64,000 nucleotides of DNA from JAANXG01 sp963731035 (GTDB taxonomy: Bacteria > Pseudomonadota > Gammaproteobacteria > Arenicellales > JAANXG01): NCBI GenBank assembly GCA_963731035.1, contig CAVSUY010000017.1, positions 1 through 64,000 on the forward strand. Reading direction: 5' to 3'. The translations under genes were made by a program, and so were the position numbers. Below are positions 27,024-35,367 of the stretch, one piece after another. Numbering within the stretch: the stretch's first letter is position 1; each line of letters begins with the position of its first letter. The notes under the pieces were generated by a model that ran no database searches, was not told the DNA's origin, and saw nothing but the letters and a program-made list of their open reading frames with translations.

Positions 27024-27641
27024 CTAAGTAAGCAGGCGGTTGTAATCGTCCACCGTTGCTTCGTAGCACTCGCAGGATGCGGCCTCGAGCCCGCGGCGGG
27101 ATTGGATGGTTATATCCCCGCGCGCATAATGAATGAGTCCCTTCTCCTGAAGCACACCCGCGGCAATGGTAACCGCGCTCCTTCGCACGCCGAGCATGTC
27201 GGCGAGGAACTGGTGCGTGAGGTGGAAATGATCCGCGTGCGCGCGGTCGTGGGTCATCAGTAGCCAGCGCACCAGACGTGCCTCGACATCGTGGAACCGG
27301 GTGCAGGTGACTGCCTGGGACAATTGCGCCATCGACACGTACAGGTATCGATTGAGTTTGCGGACCAGGCCGGGACTGTCGCGCAATCCGCGCCGGAACT
27401 GTGGTACGGTCATACGCAGTGCCGTCCCCGCCCCCTGAACTACGGCGCGCAGCGGGGCAGTCCCGATTCCGAGCACCAGAGTCGCGCCGAGCACGCCTTC
27501 GTTGCCGATCATCGCGATCTCCAACGGTTCGTGGCGATGCACCGTCGCCACCAGGGAAATGAAACCCGTGAGGGGAAAGAAAACGTGGTCATAGCGTTGG
27601 TCCGGCTCACACAGGATACGTTCCGAAGGAGAGATCCACAA
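27024..27641 (-). CDS. Crp/Fnr-type regulator, probably frameshifted near the N-terminus
   Basis: A cAMP-receptor-like transcription regulator with an N-terminal cyclic-nucleotide-fold domain (FFPLTGFISLVATV, IAMIGNEGVLGATLVLG) and a C-terminal winged helix (LTHQFLADMLGVRRSAVTIAAGVLQEKGLI). The usable frame starts at a weak TTG (27641). Just upstream, another phase encodes NRLIESLPSKERRRMLGCSE-LVDLSF, which is the expected N-terminal helix of this family. A one-base frame change near 27630 therefore seems to split the gene. The downstream part is long enough to fold, but the cyclic-nucleotide domain would be incomplete. A paralogue lies 255 bases away in the same orientation. Confidence 0.75.
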   Translation of the reverse strand: MWISPSERILCEPDQRYDHVFFPLTGFISLVATVHRHEPLEIAMIGNEGVLGATLVLGIGTAPLRAVVQGAGTALRMTVPQFRRGLRDSPGLVRKLNRYLYVSMAQLSQAVTCTRFHDVEARLVRWLLMTHDRAHADHFHLTHQFLADMLGVRRSAVTIAAGVLQEKGLIHYARGDITIQSRRGLEAASCECYEATVDDYNRLLT

Positions 27642-27896
27642 GCTCGCTGCACCCCAGCATTCTGCGGCGCTCTTTGCTTGGCAGGCTTTCGATCAAGCGG
27701 TTGACGACTCGTCTCCGGCGATTCGGCTGGCACTGTGCTCTCCAGGGGCTTGAACGAGGCCACGGAGGGCACGATGAAGGCGCCCGGCTGGCTCGATGTC
27801 ACAGTCTGAACCGGGGCAGGTGCGATGTTCTGTTCGCTATAGCACAAAGGACATGCCGTTGCTCACGGCGTGGCGGCGGAGCCGCCGCTTGCCGAT

Positions 27897-28619
27897 TCAG
27901 TCGACCGGGCGTTGCGGTGGAAGTAGCCGGTCGGTTTCTCTCTTGACCACGGCGTAGCATTCGCAGCACAGTCGCTCGAGTTTCGGGCGGTCCAGGACCG
28001 CAATGTGCCCCCGGTGGTACGAGATCACTCCAGCATCCTGTAACTTGCCGGCGGCGTGGGTCACGCCCTCGCGGCGCACCCCCAGCATGTTGGCGATCAG
28101 CTCCTGCGTCATGCTCAGTTGGTTGTCGGGCAGTCGGTCCAGAGCAAGCAGGATCCAGCGGCACAGTTGCTGATCAATCGAGTGGTGCCGGTTGCAGACC
28201 GCGGTCTGGGCCATTTGGGTGATCAAAGCCTGGGTGTAGCGCAGCATCAGCACACGCATGCCGGCATCGCAGTTGAACTCTTCCTTGAGCTGTTCCGGCC
28301 GCAACCGATAGGCGTGGCCGGCGCTCTGCACTATCGCCCGGCTCGGCGTGGATCCGCCGCCCATGAATACGGAGATGCCAATGACCCCGTCGTTGCCGAC
28401 CACCGATATTTCAGCCGATGCACCGTCTTCCATCACGTAGAGCATCGACACGATGCAGTCGGTCGGGAAATAGACGTAGCGCGGGGTGGCCCCGGATTCG
28501 TACACGACCTCGCCGAGCGGCAGTTGCACGCCTTCGAGGAGAGGGAACATGCGTCTTTGAACGTCCATTGGCGCGACCGCCAGAAGATGGTTGAGCTGCG
28601 GTGTGGGTAATGCGGGCAT
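27897..28619 (-). CDS. Crp/Fnr family transcriptional regulator
   Basis: A complete 240-residue Crp/Fnr-like regulator. The effector domain begins LNHLLAVAPMDVQRRMFPLLEGV and includes YVYFPTDCIVSMLYVMEDG and EISVVGNDGVIGISVFMGG. The DNA-binding helix-turn-helix is LSMTQELIANMLGVRREGVTHAAGKLQD. No CxxC-type iron-sulfur cysteines of FNR are in the N-terminus; the cysteine pair near the end (RLCCECYAVV) is shared with many orphan members. It is divergent from the lmo0937-type gene, with about 260 bases between them. The effector is unknown. Confidence 0.9.
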   Translation of the reverse strand: MPALPTPQLNHLLAVAPMDVQRRMFPLLEGVQLPLGEVVYESGATPRYVYFPTDCIVSMLYVMEDGASAEISVVGNDGVIGISVFMGGGSTPSRAIVQSAGHAYRLRPEQLKEEFNCDAGMRVLMLRYTQALITQMAQTAVCNRHHSIDQQLCRWILLALDRLPDNQLSMTQELIANMLGVRREGVTHAAGKLQDAGVISYHRGHIAVLDRPKLERLCCECYAVVKRETDRLLPPQRPVD

Positions 28620-28877
28620 ACTCTCACCCCCTGTTGAAGATCAACCAAAGAGCCCTGATTAATTTTACCACGAGAACGCGCCCGCTGTGTGCGGTACCGA
28701 ACAAAAGACAAGCGATCTGTGCATGCAAACGGCCTCGGGTCGGCATGCGCAGCGGGGCCATCGGTGGGGCTCCGAAAAGCCCGCTTATGTGTTCCGGCGA
28801 ACAGACCGAATCCGGCCGTGACGCGTACTCTCGAGAACTCACAGATCGCCATCAGGCTGAAGAACGGAGGCCCAAAC

Positions 28878-29027
28878 ATGCTCGAGACCATTGTCGCCAT
28901 CTTGCTGATCCTGTGGCTCCTTGGGTTGGTCACGGCCCATACGATGGGTGGGCTCATTCATGTGCTCCTGGTTATTGTGGTGGCGATGCTTCTGATTCGC
29001 GTCCTTCAAGGTCGGCACCCCTTGTAG
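28878..29027 (+). CDS. lmo0937-type small membrane protein
   Basis: A 49-residue protein made of two hydrophobic helices (ETIVAILLILWLLGLVTAH and HVLLVIVVAMLLIRVLQG) joined by MGGLI. This is the lmo0937/DUF5670-type tiny membrane family, of unknown function and often stress-induced. The ATG at 28878 has a clear GGAGG site seven bases upstream, which fixes the start. DUF3185 and DUF3096 genes follow on the same strand. Confidence 0.8.
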   Translation: MLETIVAILLILWLLGLVTAHTMGGLIHVLLVIVVAMLLIRVLQGRHPL

Positions 29028-29142
29028 GTGACGCGAACCGGACTCGAGCTTGCGCGGTCCGGACCCTTGCGTGGTTCGGACCGAGGTCCGCTGTAGCGCG
29101 GCCCATGACGATCCGATTTTCCATATATTGAGGAGGAGTCAA

Positions 29143-29364
29143 TTGACCCTGATCAAGACTGCGGCAATCCTGCTGATCGTGGCCGGTGTTGTCGCATTGA
29201 TGTACGGCGGTTTCAGCTACGTCAGCGAAACCCACAATGCCAGTCTGGGACCGATCTCTCTGACGGTAAATGAGCGGCAGACTGTAAATATTCCCGTCTG
29301 GGCCGGCGTGGGCGCGATTGTCGTCGGCGGCGGGCTCCTGCTCTTTGGCATCAAAAAGCCCTAG
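29143..29364 (+). CDS. DUF3185-type membrane protein
   Basis: A 73-residue protein with helix 1 (LIKTAAILLIVAGVVALMYGG), an exported polar loop (SYVSETHNASLGPISLTVNE) and helix 2 (VWAGVGAIVVGGGLLLFGIK). This matches the DUF3185 family. The start is TTG 29143, because a perfect AGGAGGAGTC site precedes it; the longer frame upstream has no family character. A strong intrinsic terminator follows at about 29526. Function unknown. Confidence 0.8.
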   Translation: MTLIKTAAILLIVAGVVALMYGGFSYVSETHNASLGPISLTVNERQTVNIPVWAGVGAIVVGGGLLLFGIKKP

Positions 29365-29525
29365 CCGTCTCGATAATGTTGCGCGGGTTACCCCAATGTG
29401 TGACACCGCACAGAGAAAGGCGCATCCAAGGGAGTAGATTTAATGCACTGAGTCTCCGTCCTCCCCATCGAGCCTAAGCGCCTCCCCACATTGAGGTGTT
29501 CGCTCCTCGGAGGTTCAGGCTACTT

Positions 29526-29567
29526 GGCCCGTTAGTGCGGATTAACGTACTCACGGGCCTTTTTTTG
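29526..29567 (+). terminator. Intrinsic terminator
   Basis: ggcccgt/acgggcc stem, extended after one mismatch by agt/act, followed by seven thymines. It is the clearest rho-independent terminator in the window and would end the lmo0937-DUF3185 transcript. Confidence 0.85.
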
Positions 29568-29833
29568 GCTCGCCGCTCGCATGCGACACTTCCTGGAAGG
29601 TCCAGTCCCGCATATGCCACGGAATACAAATACAGGCACTGTGTCGGCTACCGCACAGATCGAATCAGGGTCATGTAGTAGTTATGAAGGTCAGGAACGG
29701 CATGCGCATCAAGTAACCGCAACGAGGACGCAATTATGATTTGCGACGGCTGCCCCTCAACGGGTGACTGGACGTCGTATCGTAAGAAAATACCTACCGC
29801 ATCATCGGGCGCAAGCCCGGGAGTTTTTGCTAC

Positions 29834-29986
29834 ATGAATATCACTTTGGGCCTTGCACCCCTGATTTCACTGGCCGCCGGAATTCTCATTTTGGTCGTGC
29901 CCCGGCTGCTGAGCTATATCGTCGCCATATATCTGATCGTCATCGGTCTGATCGGAATGTTTGGAGCGGGAAACTTTCACATGTAA
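29834..29986 (+). CDS. DUF3096-type small membrane protein
   Basis: A 50-residue protein with two hydrophobic helices (APLISLAAGILILVVP and YIVAIYLIVIGLIGMFGAG) and a short basic turn (RLLS). This is the DUF3096 pattern: a tiny membrane protein of unknown function. The ATG 29834 follows GGGAG within a small GC-rich hairpin (cgggcgcaagcccg). The hairpin may influence ribosome access. Confidence 0.75.
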   Translation: MNITLGLAPLISLAAGILILVVPRLLSYIVAIYLIVIGLIGMFGAGNFHM

Positions 29987-30015
29987 TTGCCAGGCCCCGG
30001 TCCAGCGGCTTAATT

Positions 30016-30271
30016 TCAATCTTGCAGGATCGGGGTGCCTTCCGGAGCATCGAACACGAGATCGACATGGCAGCTGCCGGAATCGGCGGCAGTCGCGGGC
30101 GTGACCTGCACAAATTCGTGTCTGAAGCCCGAGCGGCAGGTTGAGAACATACGCGCTGCCAGCAAGGTGCATCAAGGGACGGGGAAGCTCGCGAATCGAC
30201 CAGTAGTAGTTTCCGGCGGCTGTTTGTGTGGGACTGACGGTCTCCCCTCGGGCCTTTTCACCTTCAAGCAA
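30016..30271 (-). pseudogene. Possible decayed gene fragment
   Basis: On the minus strand, one phase encodes GNYYWSIRELPRPLMHLAGS then AYVLNLPLG. A second phase, from about 30130 to a TGA at 30016, encodes HEFVQVTPATAADSGSCHVD then LVFDAPEGTPILQD. Both segments look protein-like and would join through one frameshift. No family was recognised. The remaining 29987-30471 gap contains nothing else I can support. Confidence 0.25.
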
Positions 30272-30471
30272 GTGGGCTATCCTTCACGGATGCCATGCCT
30301 CGGCGATCCCTTAAATCTGTCCGGCCATCCGGCGCTGTTGTGCCAGGACAGGTGGACAGAACCTGCCGGCCCGGGTGCCGAGAGCGCCCGTGTAGATAGA
30401 ACAGTCGCCGACATCAGCGTGCGACTCGAAGTTGGCGAGCTAATCGCTGGGGAACAACGGGGATGAACTGA

Positions 30472-30726
30472 ATGACCGACGTCACGAGTGATGTACTTGC
30501 TATCGTTGCCGAGAGGACGCGGGGGAATAAGCCGACCGTTGAACTGACGGACCGACTCGAGGACCTGGGATTGGAGTCGCTTGACTCTGTCGAAATGATC
30601 TTCGACCTCGAGGAGAAGTTCGACATAAATATCCCCTATAACGCCAATACCAATCAGCCGCGTACGGAGTTCGAAACCGTCGGCGACGTGCTCGCGGCCA
30701 TCCAGAAGCTCGTCGACAACAAGTAG
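30472..30726 (+). CDS. Acyl carrier protein (aryl-polyene locus)
   Basis: An 84-residue acyl carrier protein that holds the growing polyene chain as a phosphopantetheine thioester. The attachment site is Ser36 in DLGLESLDSVEMIFDLEEKF, a close variant of the LGxDSL motif. Helix 1 (DVLAIVAERT) and the C-terminal helix (GDVLAAIQKLVDNK) fit the fold. The TAG stop shares one base with the GTG start of the ketosynthase gene, so both are translated together. It is the first gene of the plus-strand arm of the cluster. Confidence 0.9.
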   Translation: MTDVTSDVLAIVAERTRGNKPTVELTDRLEDLGLESLDSVEMIFDLEEKFDINIPYNANTNQPRTEFETVGDVLAAIQKLVDNK

Positions 30727-31949
30727 TGAGTGGGGTGAACCGCGTCGTCGTAACCGGCCTGGGGGTTGTATCTCCGGTCGGCAATACCACCACCGCCTAC
30801 TGGGCGAACGTCAAGCAGGGCATCAACGGTGCCGGTCCAATCACACTGGTGCCGACGCCGGAGTGCCTCATCCAGAAAGTCGCCGCCGAGGTCAAGGATT
30901 TCGACCCGTTGCAGTACTTCAAGGAGCGGCAGATCTCCACGCTCGACCGCGTGACGCAATTCGCCGTGGTGGCGGCGCGCGAAGCGATCGCACAGGCGGA
31001 GCTCACCTTCGACAAGCCGCTGTCGGAGCGAACCGCGACCATCATCGGCACCGGTGCCGGTGGACAGACCACACAGGACGACAATTTTCGCCGCGTCTAT
31101 CGCGACAACAAGACGCGCGTGTCTCCGCTGACAATTCCCAAGGCGATGGCGAATGCGCCGGCAAGTCAGGTCTCCGTGGAATGCGGCTTACGCGGACCGG
31201 CCTTTGCCGTGGCGAGCGCCTGTGCCTCGGGCACACACGCGGTAGGGCTGGCATTCCATATGGTGCGTTCGGGACTGGTGGACTGCGCAGTCACCGGCGG
31301 CACCGAGGCTTGCATCACTTTTGGTACCGTACGGGGCTGGGAGGCCATGAGGGTGATGGCGCCCGACGCCTGCCGGCCGTTCTCCATCGGTCGCCAGGGT
31401 TTGGTGCTGGGAGAAGGCGCCGCCATCCTGGTGCTGGAACCTCTCGATCGCGCGCGCGCCCGTGGCGCCGACATCCTCGGCGAAGTCGTCGGTTTTGGCA
31501 TGAGTGCGAATGCGACCGATCTCACTTCGCCGGATCTCGACGGCATGGCGCGCGCGATCCGCGGCGCGCTCACGGATGCTCAACTCGACCCGCGGGACAT
31601 CCAATACGTCAATGCGCACGGGACCGGCACCGCCGCCAACGACGTAGCCGAAAGCCAGGTGCTGCATCAGGTCTTCGGGGCGCATGCCGGCGACCTGGCG
31701 GTGTCGTCGACCAAGTCGATGATCGGCCACGCGCTCGGTGCAGCGGGCGCACTCGAAATCGCAGCCACGTTGCTGGCAGTGCAGGAGGACCTGGCACCGC
31801 CGACCATCGGTTATCTAGGTCCCGACCCGGCCTGCGACCTCGACTACGTCCCTAATAAGGCGCGCGTGATGGCCATCGATGCGGCTTTGTCCAACTCGTT
31901 TGCTTTTGGAGGGCTTAACGCGGTGCTGGTGGTGAGGAAGTTTTCGTGA
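30726..31949 (+). CDS. Beta-ketoacyl-ACP synthase (KAS II-like)
   Basis: A 407-residue condensing enzyme that extends an acyl-ACP with malonyl-ACP. It opens with RVVVTGLGVVSPVGNTTTAYW. The complete catalytic triad is visible: Cys near residue 166 in VASACASGTHAVG, His near 298 in YVNAHGTGTAAND, and His near 333 in KSMIGHALGAAGALE. The C-terminal NSFAFGGLNAVLV loop is also present. The GTG start overlaps the ACP stop. In canonical aryl-polyene loci a third ketosynthase (ApeR) has this profile, so it may be the equivalent. It could also serve initiation with the adjacent ACP. Confidence 0.93.
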   Translation: MSGVNRVVVTGLGVVSPVGNTTTAYWANVKQGINGAGPITLVPTPECLIQKVAAEVKDFDPLQYFKERQISTLDRVTQFAVVAAREAIAQAELTFDKPLSERTATIIGTGAGGQTTQDDNFRRVYRDNKTRVSPLTIPKAMANAPASQVSVECGLRGPAFAVASACASGTHAVGLAFHMVRSGLVDCAVTGGTEACITFGTVRGWEAMRVMAPDACRPFSIGRQGLVLGEGAAILVLEPLDRARARGADILGEVVGFGMSANATDLTSPDLDGMARAIRGALTDAQLDPRDIQYVNAHGTGTAANDVAESQVLHQVFGAHAGDLAVSSTKSMIGHALGAAGALEIAATLLAVQEDLAPPTIGYLGPDPACDLDYVPNKARVMAIDAALSNSFAFGGLNAVLVVRKFS

Positions 31950-32083
31950 TCGCCGTAGTCGACTTTGCGCGATCCGGAACGTAGCCGCGACTCACCGGAA
32001 AAGACTACCCACGGGACTTTTTGTGCTGCGCGGCTGCTGATGGTCAATGTGGTACCATCAATGCTCGCGAGCAAGAAGCGTAA

Positions 32084-33430
32084 ATGATGAATGCCAATCA
32101 TTCAGCCTCCGGTCCGTGCGACTCGGACTGCGATGTACTGATCATTGGTGGTGGGCCCGCCGGATCGACTGCGGCGGCGTTGTTGGCCGAGCGTGGGTAC
32201 CGGGCAACTCTATTGGAAAAGGGCCATCATCCTCGCTTCCACATCGGCGAGTCTCTGTTGCCGGCGAATCTGCCGCTTTTTGAAAGACTCGGCGTGGCTG
32301 GTGCCGTTAAGGCGATCGGTATGAAGAAATGGGGTGCCGATTTCGTGTCACCCTGGCACCATCGCAGACAGTCTTTCGAATTCGCCGACGCTATGAACAA
32401 GTCGCTGCCCATGGCATACCAGGTTCGTCGGGCAGACTTTGACGAGATTCTGTTCCGCAACGCAGAGAGCAAGGGAGCTCGTGTGGTGGAAGGCTGCGAG
32501 GTCCGGGATGTCGATTTTGCGGCGGCTGATCGGGGAGTGGTCGCGCGTGCCCGGCACGATGATGGCCGCATCGAAACCCTGCGCACGCGTTTTGTTCTGG
32601 ACGCCTCCGGTCGCGATACCTTCCTTGGCAACCGGTTCAAGGCCAAGCAACGCAACAAGAAGCACAACTCGGCGGCAATCTATGCCCATTTTTCGGGGGG
32701 TGCACGTAACCCGGGCAAGGCCGCCGGTAATATCAGCATCTTCTGGTTCCAACATGGCTGGTTCTGGTTTATCCCGCTGGTCGACGGTGTGACCAGCGTG
32801 GGCGCCGTTGTCTGGCCCTATTACTTGAAAACACGAAAACAGAAATCGCTTGAACTGTTCTTCGAGGAAACCATCGCATTGTGCGCTCCTTTGAAAAGGC
32901 GCCTGCAATATGCGCGGTTGACCTCTCCGGTGGAGGCTACGGGAAATTATTCATATGTGTGTGACCGTACTCATGGCAGTAACTATCTTCTCCTGGGTGA
33001 CGCTTACACCTTCATCGACCCGGTATTCTCATCCGGTGTGATGCTTGCCATGCAGAGTGCCTTTGCCGGAGTCGAAACCGTTGATGTTTGCCTGCGCGAT
33101 CCTGCGCGGGCGAACGCGGCATTGCGCAGGTTCGACCAAACCATGCGTCTTGGTCCGAAGGAGTTCTCCTGGTTCGTTTATCGCGTCACTAATCCCATCC
33201 TCCGGGACATGTTTATGGAACCGGGCAATATCTTTCGGGTAAAGGAGGCACTTCTATCGATGTTGGCCGGCGACGTGTTCGGTGATACTCCGATTCGAAG
33301 ACGGCTGCTCGTTTTCAAAGGGTTGTACTACGTAGTGTCCCTGCTGAATATCAGGCGTGCCCTGAAGTCATGGCGGATGCGCAAGCATAACATCCGGGTC
33401 GTGGATGAAAGCAGTGCCATGATGCAGTGA
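32084..33430 (+). CDS. Flavin-dependent halogenase-like FAD oxidoreductase
   Basis: A 448-residue FAD protein of the flavin-dependent halogenase group. The FAD-binding GxGxxG is IIGGGPAGSTAA (residues 22-27) and the second flavin motif is LLGDAYTFIDPVFSSGVMLA. The halogenase-diagnostic WxWxIP motif is present at residues 226-231 (GWFWFIPL). Lysines at 81-82 (GMKKWGADF) fall in the region where halogenases place the catalytic Lys, with the typical HIGESLLP lead-in. It could halogenate the aryl head of the polyene, as in xanthomonadins. Some relatives act only as dehydrogenases, so the reaction is inferred. Its stop overlaps a small downstream frame (GTGA). Confidence 0.85.
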   Translation: MMNANHSASGPCDSDCDVLIIGGGPAGSTAAALLAERGYRATLLEKGHHPRFHIGESLLPANLPLFERLGVAGAVKAIGMKKWGADFVSPWHHRRQSFEFADAMNKSLPMAYQVRRADFDEILFRNAESKGARVVEGCEVRDVDFAAADRGVVARARHDDGRIETLRTRFVLDASGRDTFLGNRFKAKQRNKKHNSAAIYAHFSGGARNPGKAAGNISIFWFQHGWFWFIPLVDGVTSVGAVVWPYYLKTRKQKSLELFFEETIALCAPLKRRLQYARLTSPVEATGNYSYVCDRTHGSNYLLLGDAYTFIDPVFSSGVMLAMQSAFAGVETVDVCLRDPARANAALRRFDQTMRLGPKEFSWFVYRVTNPILRDMFMEPGNIFRVKEALLSMLAGDVFGDTPIRRRLLVFKGLYYVVSLLNIRRALKSWRMRKHNIRVVDESSAMMQ

Positions 33431-33732
33431 CCGGTGGCGACCTATTCGCGATGCGTAGTGAAAACATTTCAATCGCTTCGATCTTACGTCCGCCGCCAGG
33501 ATGGACGGAAAGCGTACTCGGTGCATATTGCAACGGGGGGTGTGTTCCGGCGGCGTGCGCACCGGATCCGGCTCAGGAGGCGTCGCAGGTTCGAGTCGAG
33601 ATGGTCCAGGATGCGGTCGGTCCACCCGAGGCGGTCCGGCTGAGGGTCTATGTATGTCGCCCGGAGCTACGGCTCGAAATAGAGGCCCCGGCGGTGCAAC
33701 CTCCGGGATCGATATTCCCTCAACGGGGCTGA
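33427..33732 (+). CDS. Small hypothetical protein in the aryl-polyene operon
   Basis: A 101-residue frame that fits tightly between its neighbours: its GTG overlaps the halogenase stop (GTGA), and its TGA lies one base before the acyltransferase ATG. It contains a cysteine-rich motif (GAYCNGGCVPAACAPDPA) followed by a Val/Arg-rich beta-like half (RVEMVQDAVGPPEAVRLRVY). No signal peptide or membrane helix is seen and I do not recognise a family. The packing favours a real gene; the composition alone does not prove it. Confidence 0.42.
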   Translation: MTGGDLFAMRSENISIASILRPPPGWTESVLGAYCNGGCVPAACAPDPAQEASQVRVEMVQDAVGPPEAVRLRVYVCRPELRLEIEAPAVQPPGSIFPQRG

Positions 33733-33733
33733 G

Positions 33734-34519
33734 ATGCGTGTTGTCCTGAGTACGTTGTTGACCGGCTACGATTACCTGGTGCTGTATGCCGGCCTGGTAT
33801 GGTTGGGACTGTTGTGTTTACTTTGGACACCGCTCGCATTGATCATGTACCCGCTATTGCCGGAGCGGCGGGGGCGAGCGCTTGGACGCTACGCCATCAT
33901 GGCAGGATTTCGATTCTACCTTGCCGCCCTTGGAGCTTCCCGTCGATGCAGTTTTGACGTGAAAGCATTGGATGTCCTGCGCGATGATCGGCCGTTGATT
34001 ATCGCCCCCAATCATCCATGTCTGCTGGATGCGGTGATGGTGATTTCGCGCTTGCCGGATGTGGGCTGCGTGCTCAAAGCGCGACTGATGAACAATATTT
34101 TTCTTGGCGCGGGGGCGCGCCTGGCCCGCTACATACATAATGAGCCGGCACGGCGTATGGTGGACCTGGCGATTCAGGACTTGATCCGGGGGAGCCATCT
34201 ACTCCTGTTTCCGGAAGGCACCCGCACGATTTCCTATCCCGTCAATCCGCTGAAAAGCAGCATTGCCCTGATCGCGCATCATGCGAGAGCGCCAGTGCAG
34301 ACGGTTTTGATAGAAACCGATTCCGAGTATCTGAGCAAAGGTTGGCCGTTGTTTCGCAAACCTTCCATGCCGATCCATTATCGATTGCGCCTGGGGAGGC
34401 GCTTTGACCCGCCTGAGCATATCGAGCGTTTCATGACCGAACTGGAGGAATATTTCGGTCGCGAAATGGTGCAGGGCTCGCCATTTCACCCGGCCAATTC
34501 GCTGCCCGTACGGGCCTGA
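33734..34519 (+). CDS. Lysophospholipid/glycerolipid-type acyltransferase (PlsC-like)
   Basis: A 261-residue membrane-bound acyltransferase. An N-terminal hydrophobic segment (YLVLYAGLVWLGLLCLLWTP) anchors it. The catalytic HX4D motif is PNHPCLLDAV (His94, Asp99), with Cys where Ser is common, and the acceptor motif is LLLFPEGTRTIS. In aryl-polyene clusters such enzymes are thought to attach the polyene acid to a lipid backbone. It sits between the halogenase and the GT2 gene. The exact acceptor is unknown. Confidence 0.9.
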   Translation: MRVVLSTLLTGYDYLVLYAGLVWLGLLCLLWTPLALIMYPLLPERRGRALGRYAIMAGFRFYLAALGASRRCSFDVKALDVLRDDRPLIIAPNHPCLLDAVMVISRLPDVGCVLKARLMNNIFLGAGARLARYIHNEPARRMVDLAIQDLIRGSHLLLFPEGTRTISYPVNPLKSSIALIAHHARAPVQTVLIETDSEYLSKGWPLFRKPSMPIHYRLRLGRRFDPPEHIERFMTELEEYFGREMVQGSPFHPANSLPVRA

Positions 34520-34551
34520 GGCGGTCTCGATTTTACGTACCGTATTCGCTA

Positions 34552-35316
34552 GTGAATCCCATCTCGACCACGCATCTCGTACTGATACCCAGCTACAACC
34601 CCGGTCCCAAGGTCTATGACACTGTACGTGCGGCGCGTCGATTCTGGACGCCGGTGTGGGTAGTGGTGGACGGCAGCACCGACGGCAGTGCGGCGGGTTT
34701 GCAAAAGATGGCGGCGGACGACGACGGGCTGCGGGTGATCGTCTTGCCCCGCAATCAGGGCAAGGGCGCGGCAATACTGCGTGGTGTGGAACAGGCGGCA
34801 GCGGCAGGCTTCAGCCATGTGCTGACCATGGATTCGGACGGTCAGCATCCACCCGACCGCATCGCCGCATTCATGCAGGAATCCTCCAGGCAGCCGGCCA
34901 ACATGATACTGGGCGTGCCGGAATTCGACGCCAGCGCACCGAGCCTGCGCGTAAAAGGACGGCGCATCTCAAACTGGTGGGCCAACCTCGAAACGCTGTG
35001 GACGGGCATCGGCGACTCGTTGTGTGGATTCCGCGTGTATCCGATTGATGCACTGCTGCGGGTGATGCGCCATCACTTGTGGATGCGTCGCTTCGATTTC
35101 GACCCCGAGGCCGCGGTGCGTCTGTGCTGGCAGGGTGTAAGGCCGGTCAATCTGGCGGCCCCCGTCCGCTACTACCGTGCGGAGGAAGGCGGCGTCTCGC
35201 ATTTCAGTTACTTGCGTGACAACGTGTTGTTGACCTGGATGCACATTCGTCTGCTTGCCGGGTTTGCGCTGCGTCTACCCGTCCTGCTGGTACGGCGTGC
35301 CTCGGGGCGCTATTGA
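34552..35316 (+). CDS. Glycosyltransferase family 2 (dolichyl-phosphate mannosyltransferase-like)
   Basis: A 254-residue GT-A fold glycosyltransferase. It begins VLIPSYNPGPKVYDTVRAA and carries VVVDGSTDGSAAGLQKMA, RNQGKGAAILRGVEQAAAAG and the DxD-type LTMDSDGQHPPDRIAAFM. Polyprenol-phosphate glycosyltransferases share these features. A single hydrophobic stretch near the end may dock it to the membrane. GTG 34552 is the start, 32 bases after the acyltransferase. It probably adds a sugar to a lipid carrier or to the polyene lipid. It ends the plus-strand arm and converges on the ketoreductase gene. Confidence 0.9.
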   Translation: MNPISTTHLVLIPSYNPGPKVYDTVRAARRFWTPVWVVVDGSTDGSAAGLQKMAADDDGLRVIVLPRNQGKGAAILRGVEQAAAAGFSHVLTMDSDGQHPPDRIAAFMQESSRQPANMILGVPEFDASAPSLRVKGRRISNWWANLETLWTGIGDSLCGFRVYPIDALLRVMRHHLWMRRFDFDPEAAVRLCWQGVRPVNLAAPVRYYRAEEGGVSHFSYLRDNVLLTWMHIRLLAGFALRLPVLLVRRASGRY

Positions 35317-35367
35317 CTTCATCGGACAGCGAATGCCGATACCCGGCAGTCGGCGACCACCTGATCA

